Shown: positions 6,862 to 8,529 of the stretch, piece by piece
Layout: each line of letters starts with the position of its first letter
Numbering within the stretch: position 1 is the stretch's first letter
Assembly (NCBI GenBank): GCA_003446295.1
Contig: DMBB01000242.1
Location: 442 to 8,970, forward strand
Origin: Erysipelotrichaceae bacterium
GTDB taxonomy: Bacteria > Bacillota_I > Bacilli_A > Erysipelotrichales > Erysipelotrichaceae
Direction of reading: 5' to 3'
Length of the DNA stretch: 8,529 nt
Position numbers and translations under genes: made by a program
Notes under the pieces: model-generated
Told to the model about the DNA's origin: nothing
Databases searched by the model: none
What the model saw: the letters and a program-made list of their open reading frames with translations, nothing else

Positions 6862-8124
6862 TCATTTAGACTGTGTCAATGTAGCCCAGTCAAGATTATC
6901 CCAGTCAGGTTCTGCCGGTGCATCTTTTGCGTCAGCCCAGTAGAATCCAAGGTTTGTCAAAATATTTGTCCATTCGGAAGTATGAGCTGCAACATATGCT
7001 GCATATGTCATATCTGTTCCCGGAACTGTGGAAAGTGCGAAGTTGTCGAGCGTGTAGATCTCAGGGATCTCGCTTCCGTAAACAAGAGCAGCAGCTTTTT
7101 TGTTGCAAGGGAAGGAGTCGAACATTTCAGCCCAATCAGCCTGTGTTTCGGCACTGCCGAACCATTCGCAGAATGCTTTGACTGCTTCTGTTTGTTCTTC
7201 AGTGCGTCCAGCCTTATCAAGGATTCCGAGGTATTCAGCAATGTAATATGTACCGTCATCGATGTCTACCAGAGCCCAGTTGTCCATTGTGATCGGCTTA
7301 TCGGAGCTTTCAGCAGCTGCGTCGATCTTTCCGTACAGAGCAGAGCTGTAGAATTCCGTAACAGCAACATCACCTTTGTTCAGAGGATCGAATCCGTATT
7401 TATATGTATCTTCGGAAGAATATACACCATCAGCGCAGAACTTCCAGAGTGCTTTCCATCCGTCAACGGAGATTCCGCCTGCAGGGCTGGAAGGATCTGT
7501 GAATGCGTACAGCATTGCGGAGTTGATGTTGGCGTTGGTCGTTCCGCCGACTTTATTCTGACGATACCATTTATAGCCGCTGTTGATGACATCAGCCCAG
7601 TGCTGGAAATGAAGTGCTTCACCGTTTGTGCCGAGTTCATCATTTCTGTAGAGCATCAGGACGTTCTGGATAACGATACCGTAAGCCTTTCCGTCATACT
7701 TGTATTCTCCTACATCGCCTGCCCAGGAAGGCGTCCAGTCAGCAAGCTTCAGGTTTTCGTACTGTCCGTCAACGATCTGACCCCAGCGGGTTTCATTCAG
7801 ACCGAAGATCAGGTCGCCGTCTTTATTCTCGTTGGCAGCCTGTACTGCAGCTGTATCACCAGAAATGACGCTGTTGTCGTCAATGCTGATCGTGAAGCCG
7901 GCTTTCTTGGCCTGATCGATCAGCCATGTGGTGCGTTCTGTTGAGTTGGAATTGGAATAGATACGAATCGTATAGCCTGAGTAATCGACAGTTTCTTCAG
8001 CTTTTTCTGTAGCTGCCGGTTCAGGCTTGGAGGGTTCATTGGAAGATGAACCGCCCGAGCATGCGGTCAGACTTAAGCTCATAGCAAAAGCCATGACCAA
8101 ACCAAATGATTTTTTGAATTTCAT
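6862..8124 (-). CDS. ABC transporter substrate-binding lipoprotein
   Basis: This 420-residue extracellular binding protein is the first gene of the importer operon. It begins with a lipoprotein signal (MKFKK basic end, hydrophobic core 7-18) and the lipobox LTAC, with C22 as the lipid-modified cysteine. A Ser/Glu/Pro-rich tether runs to about residue 46. The mature part has the pattern of family-1/6 type solute-binding proteins: a start IRIYSNSNS near 53-61, a middle YDGKAYGIVIQNVLMLYRND, and a C-terminal KAFCEWFGSAETQADW segment (316-331) typical of the second lobe. It is rich in Trp and Tyr. The adjacent-tyrosine pair used by FbpA for iron is not apparent in the expected region: EFYSSALY (257-264) lies there, and Y293-Y294 falls further downstream. 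Iron is therefore not favoured. AGGAGGAA (8127-8134) lies just 2 nt from the ATG, and its GGAGG core is 4-5 nt away. Partners are the ATPase and fused permease downstream. The substrate is unknown; sugar phosphate, phosphonate, polyamine or another small solute are all possible. Confidence 0.9.
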   Translation of the reverse strand: MKFKKSFGLVMAFAMSLSLTACSGGSSSNEPSKPEPAATEKAEETVDYSGYTIRIYSNSNSTERTTWLIDQAKKAGFTISIDDNSVISGDTAAVQAANENKDGDLIFGLNETRWGQIVDGQYENLKLADWTPSWAGDVGEYKYDGKAYGIVIQNVLMLYRNDELGTNGEALHFQHWADVINSGYKWYRQNKVGGTTNANINSAMLYAFTDPSSPAGGISVDGWKALWKFCADGVYSSEDTYKYGFDPLNKGDVAVTEFYSSALYGKIDAAAESSDKPITMDNWALVDIDDGTYYIAEYLGILDKAGRTEEQTEAVKAFCEWFGSAETQADWAEMFDSFPCNKKAAALVYGSEIPEIYTLDNFALSTVPGTDMTYAAYVAAHTSEWTNILTNLGFYWADAKDAPAEPDWDNLDWATLTQSK

Positions 8125-8161
8125 AGTTCCTCCTATTGTATGTGAAACATTTGATAATCTA

Positions 8162-8189
8162 ATTATAGTTCCGTTTCAGCCAAATTCAA
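8162..8189 (-). promoter_or_regulatory. Promoter of the ABC transporter operon
   Basis: On the - strand TTGAAT (8189-8184) and a perfect TATAAT (8167-8162) are separated by 16 nt, a good sigma-A arrangement. The start of transcription would be near 8155, giving a leader of about 30 nt ahead of the lipoprotein. That is too short to hold a known riboswitch. The spacer and upstream edge are overlaid by repeated CGTTTCA half-sites, so the promoter is probably regulated by a DNA-binding protein. Confidence 0.7.
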
Positions 8190-8208
8190 TGAAACGTTTA
8201 CGGAAACA
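8172..8208. promoter_or_regulatory. Cluster of CGTTTCA half-sites / cre-like operator
   Basis: CGTTTCA (8172-8178) and its exact reverse complement TGAAACG (8190-8196) flank the -35 of the transporter promoter, 18 bp centre to centre. The right copy also forms the 8-bp palindrome AAACGTTT (8192-8199). Read on the - strand (8202-8189) this gives CGTAAACGTTTCAT, which fits the catabolite-response consensus TGWAARCGYTWNCW at 12 of 14 positions. A further related half, GGAAACA, lies at 8202-8208. A LacI/CcpA-type regulator is the likely binder, but none is encoded here. Confidence 0.5.
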
Positions 8209-8255
8209 ATACAAATTGAATCAATCATTTTTCGTGCACATGGAAATTTGACGTC

Positions 8256-8272
8256 TTGATACGTAATATCAA
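8256..8272. promoter_or_regulatory. 17-bp interrupted palindrome upstream of the GH1 gene
   Basis: TTGATA (8256-8261) and TATCAA (8267-8272) form an inverted repeat with a five-base centre, CGTAA. It lies 74-90 bp before the GH1 start and upstream of the AT-rich region where its promoter should be. It could be an operator for the GH1 gene. The arms are short and a chance occurrence is possible. Confidence 0.35.
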
Positions 8273-8299
8273 AGAATGCCACATATAAAACCTTTTTTA

Positions 8300-8310
8300 T
8301 ATAGTAAAAT
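8300..8310 (+). promoter_or_regulatory. Candidate -10 region of the GH1 gene
   Basis: TATAGT (8300-8305) and the adjoining TAAAAT (8305-8310) are both acceptable -10 hexamers 36-46 bp before the GH1 start. No convincing -35 stands 16-18 bp upstream, which would fit a promoter that needs an activator. A weak AT-only inverted repeat (8283-8290 with 8295-8302) overlaps the same place. Confidence 0.35.
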
Positions 8311-8312
8311 GA

Positions 8313-8529
<217 letters not shown>

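Noticed and set aside
7243..7248. Y293-Y294 of the lipoprotein as an FbpA-like iron-binding tyrosine pair
   Set aside because: The pair sits just before the segment leading into the C-terminal lobe helices, downstream of where the FbpA pair aligns by eye. The expected region has EFYSSALY instead. A structure-based alignment could overturn this.
6982..7944. A 320-codon open frame on the + strand opposite the lipoprotein gene
   Set aside because: It lies entirely antisense to a gene with signal peptide, lipobox and ribosome site. It has no ribosome site of its own, and its Cys/Ser/Val-rich composition matches no family.
8125..8161. Riboswitch or leader RNA ahead of the transporter operon
   Set aside because: The predicted start of transcription leaves only about 30 nt before the lipoprotein ATG, with no conserved aptamer core visible.

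Overview
The window looks like a piece of a low-to-mid GC Bacillota (Firmicutes) chromosome. AGGAGG-type ribosome binding sites precede nearly every gene, promoters are of the sigma-A type, and the genes include carbohydrate hydrolases typical of gut fermenters. A fermentative gut lineage such as Erysipelotrichia or Clostridia is plausible, but the window holds no rRNA or phylogenetic marker that would fix the taxon.

There are four blocks. (1) 1-1707: a cytoplasmic GH32 beta-fructosidase / sucrose-6-phosphate hydrolase on the + strand, with its own promoter and a hairpin after the stop. (2) 1722-3247: a compact + strand operon with a 28-bp perfect palindrome at its promoter, an ArsR-family repressor, and two half-size chromate-transporter (CHR) proteins. 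Its genes overlap (ArsR/CHR by 17 nt, CHR/CHR as ATGA), and it ends in a hairpin shared with the convergent next operon. (3) 3255-8189: a - strand operon reading, in transcription order, substrate-binding lipoprotein, intercistronic hairpin, ABC ATPase, fused two-domain permease, HAD phosphatase. The last three genes are 2 nt apart and appear translationally coupled. (4) 8346-end: the first 61 codons of a divergent GH1 (6-phospho-)beta-glucosidase, cut by the window edge.

The transporter has the build of the Fe3+/2-aminoethylphosphonate/polyamine group: one ATPase with a C-terminal extension, a permease with two EAA loops in one chain, and a family-1/6 type binding protein. Its context, however, is glycoside hydrolases on either side and a YihX-like HAD phosphatase as the last cistron. 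The most interesting hypothesis is that it imports a phosphorylated compound, such as a sugar phosphate as shown for AfuABC, and that the HAD enzyme dephosphorylates it inside the cell. The second interesting unit is the split CHR transporter controlled by an ArsR protein. The ArsR tail is rich in Cys and His and is partly encoded in the overlap with the transporter gene.

No mobile element, CRISPR array, tRNA, rRNA or clear riboswitch was seen. All intergenic stretches are shorter than 300 bp and are described as regulatory regions.
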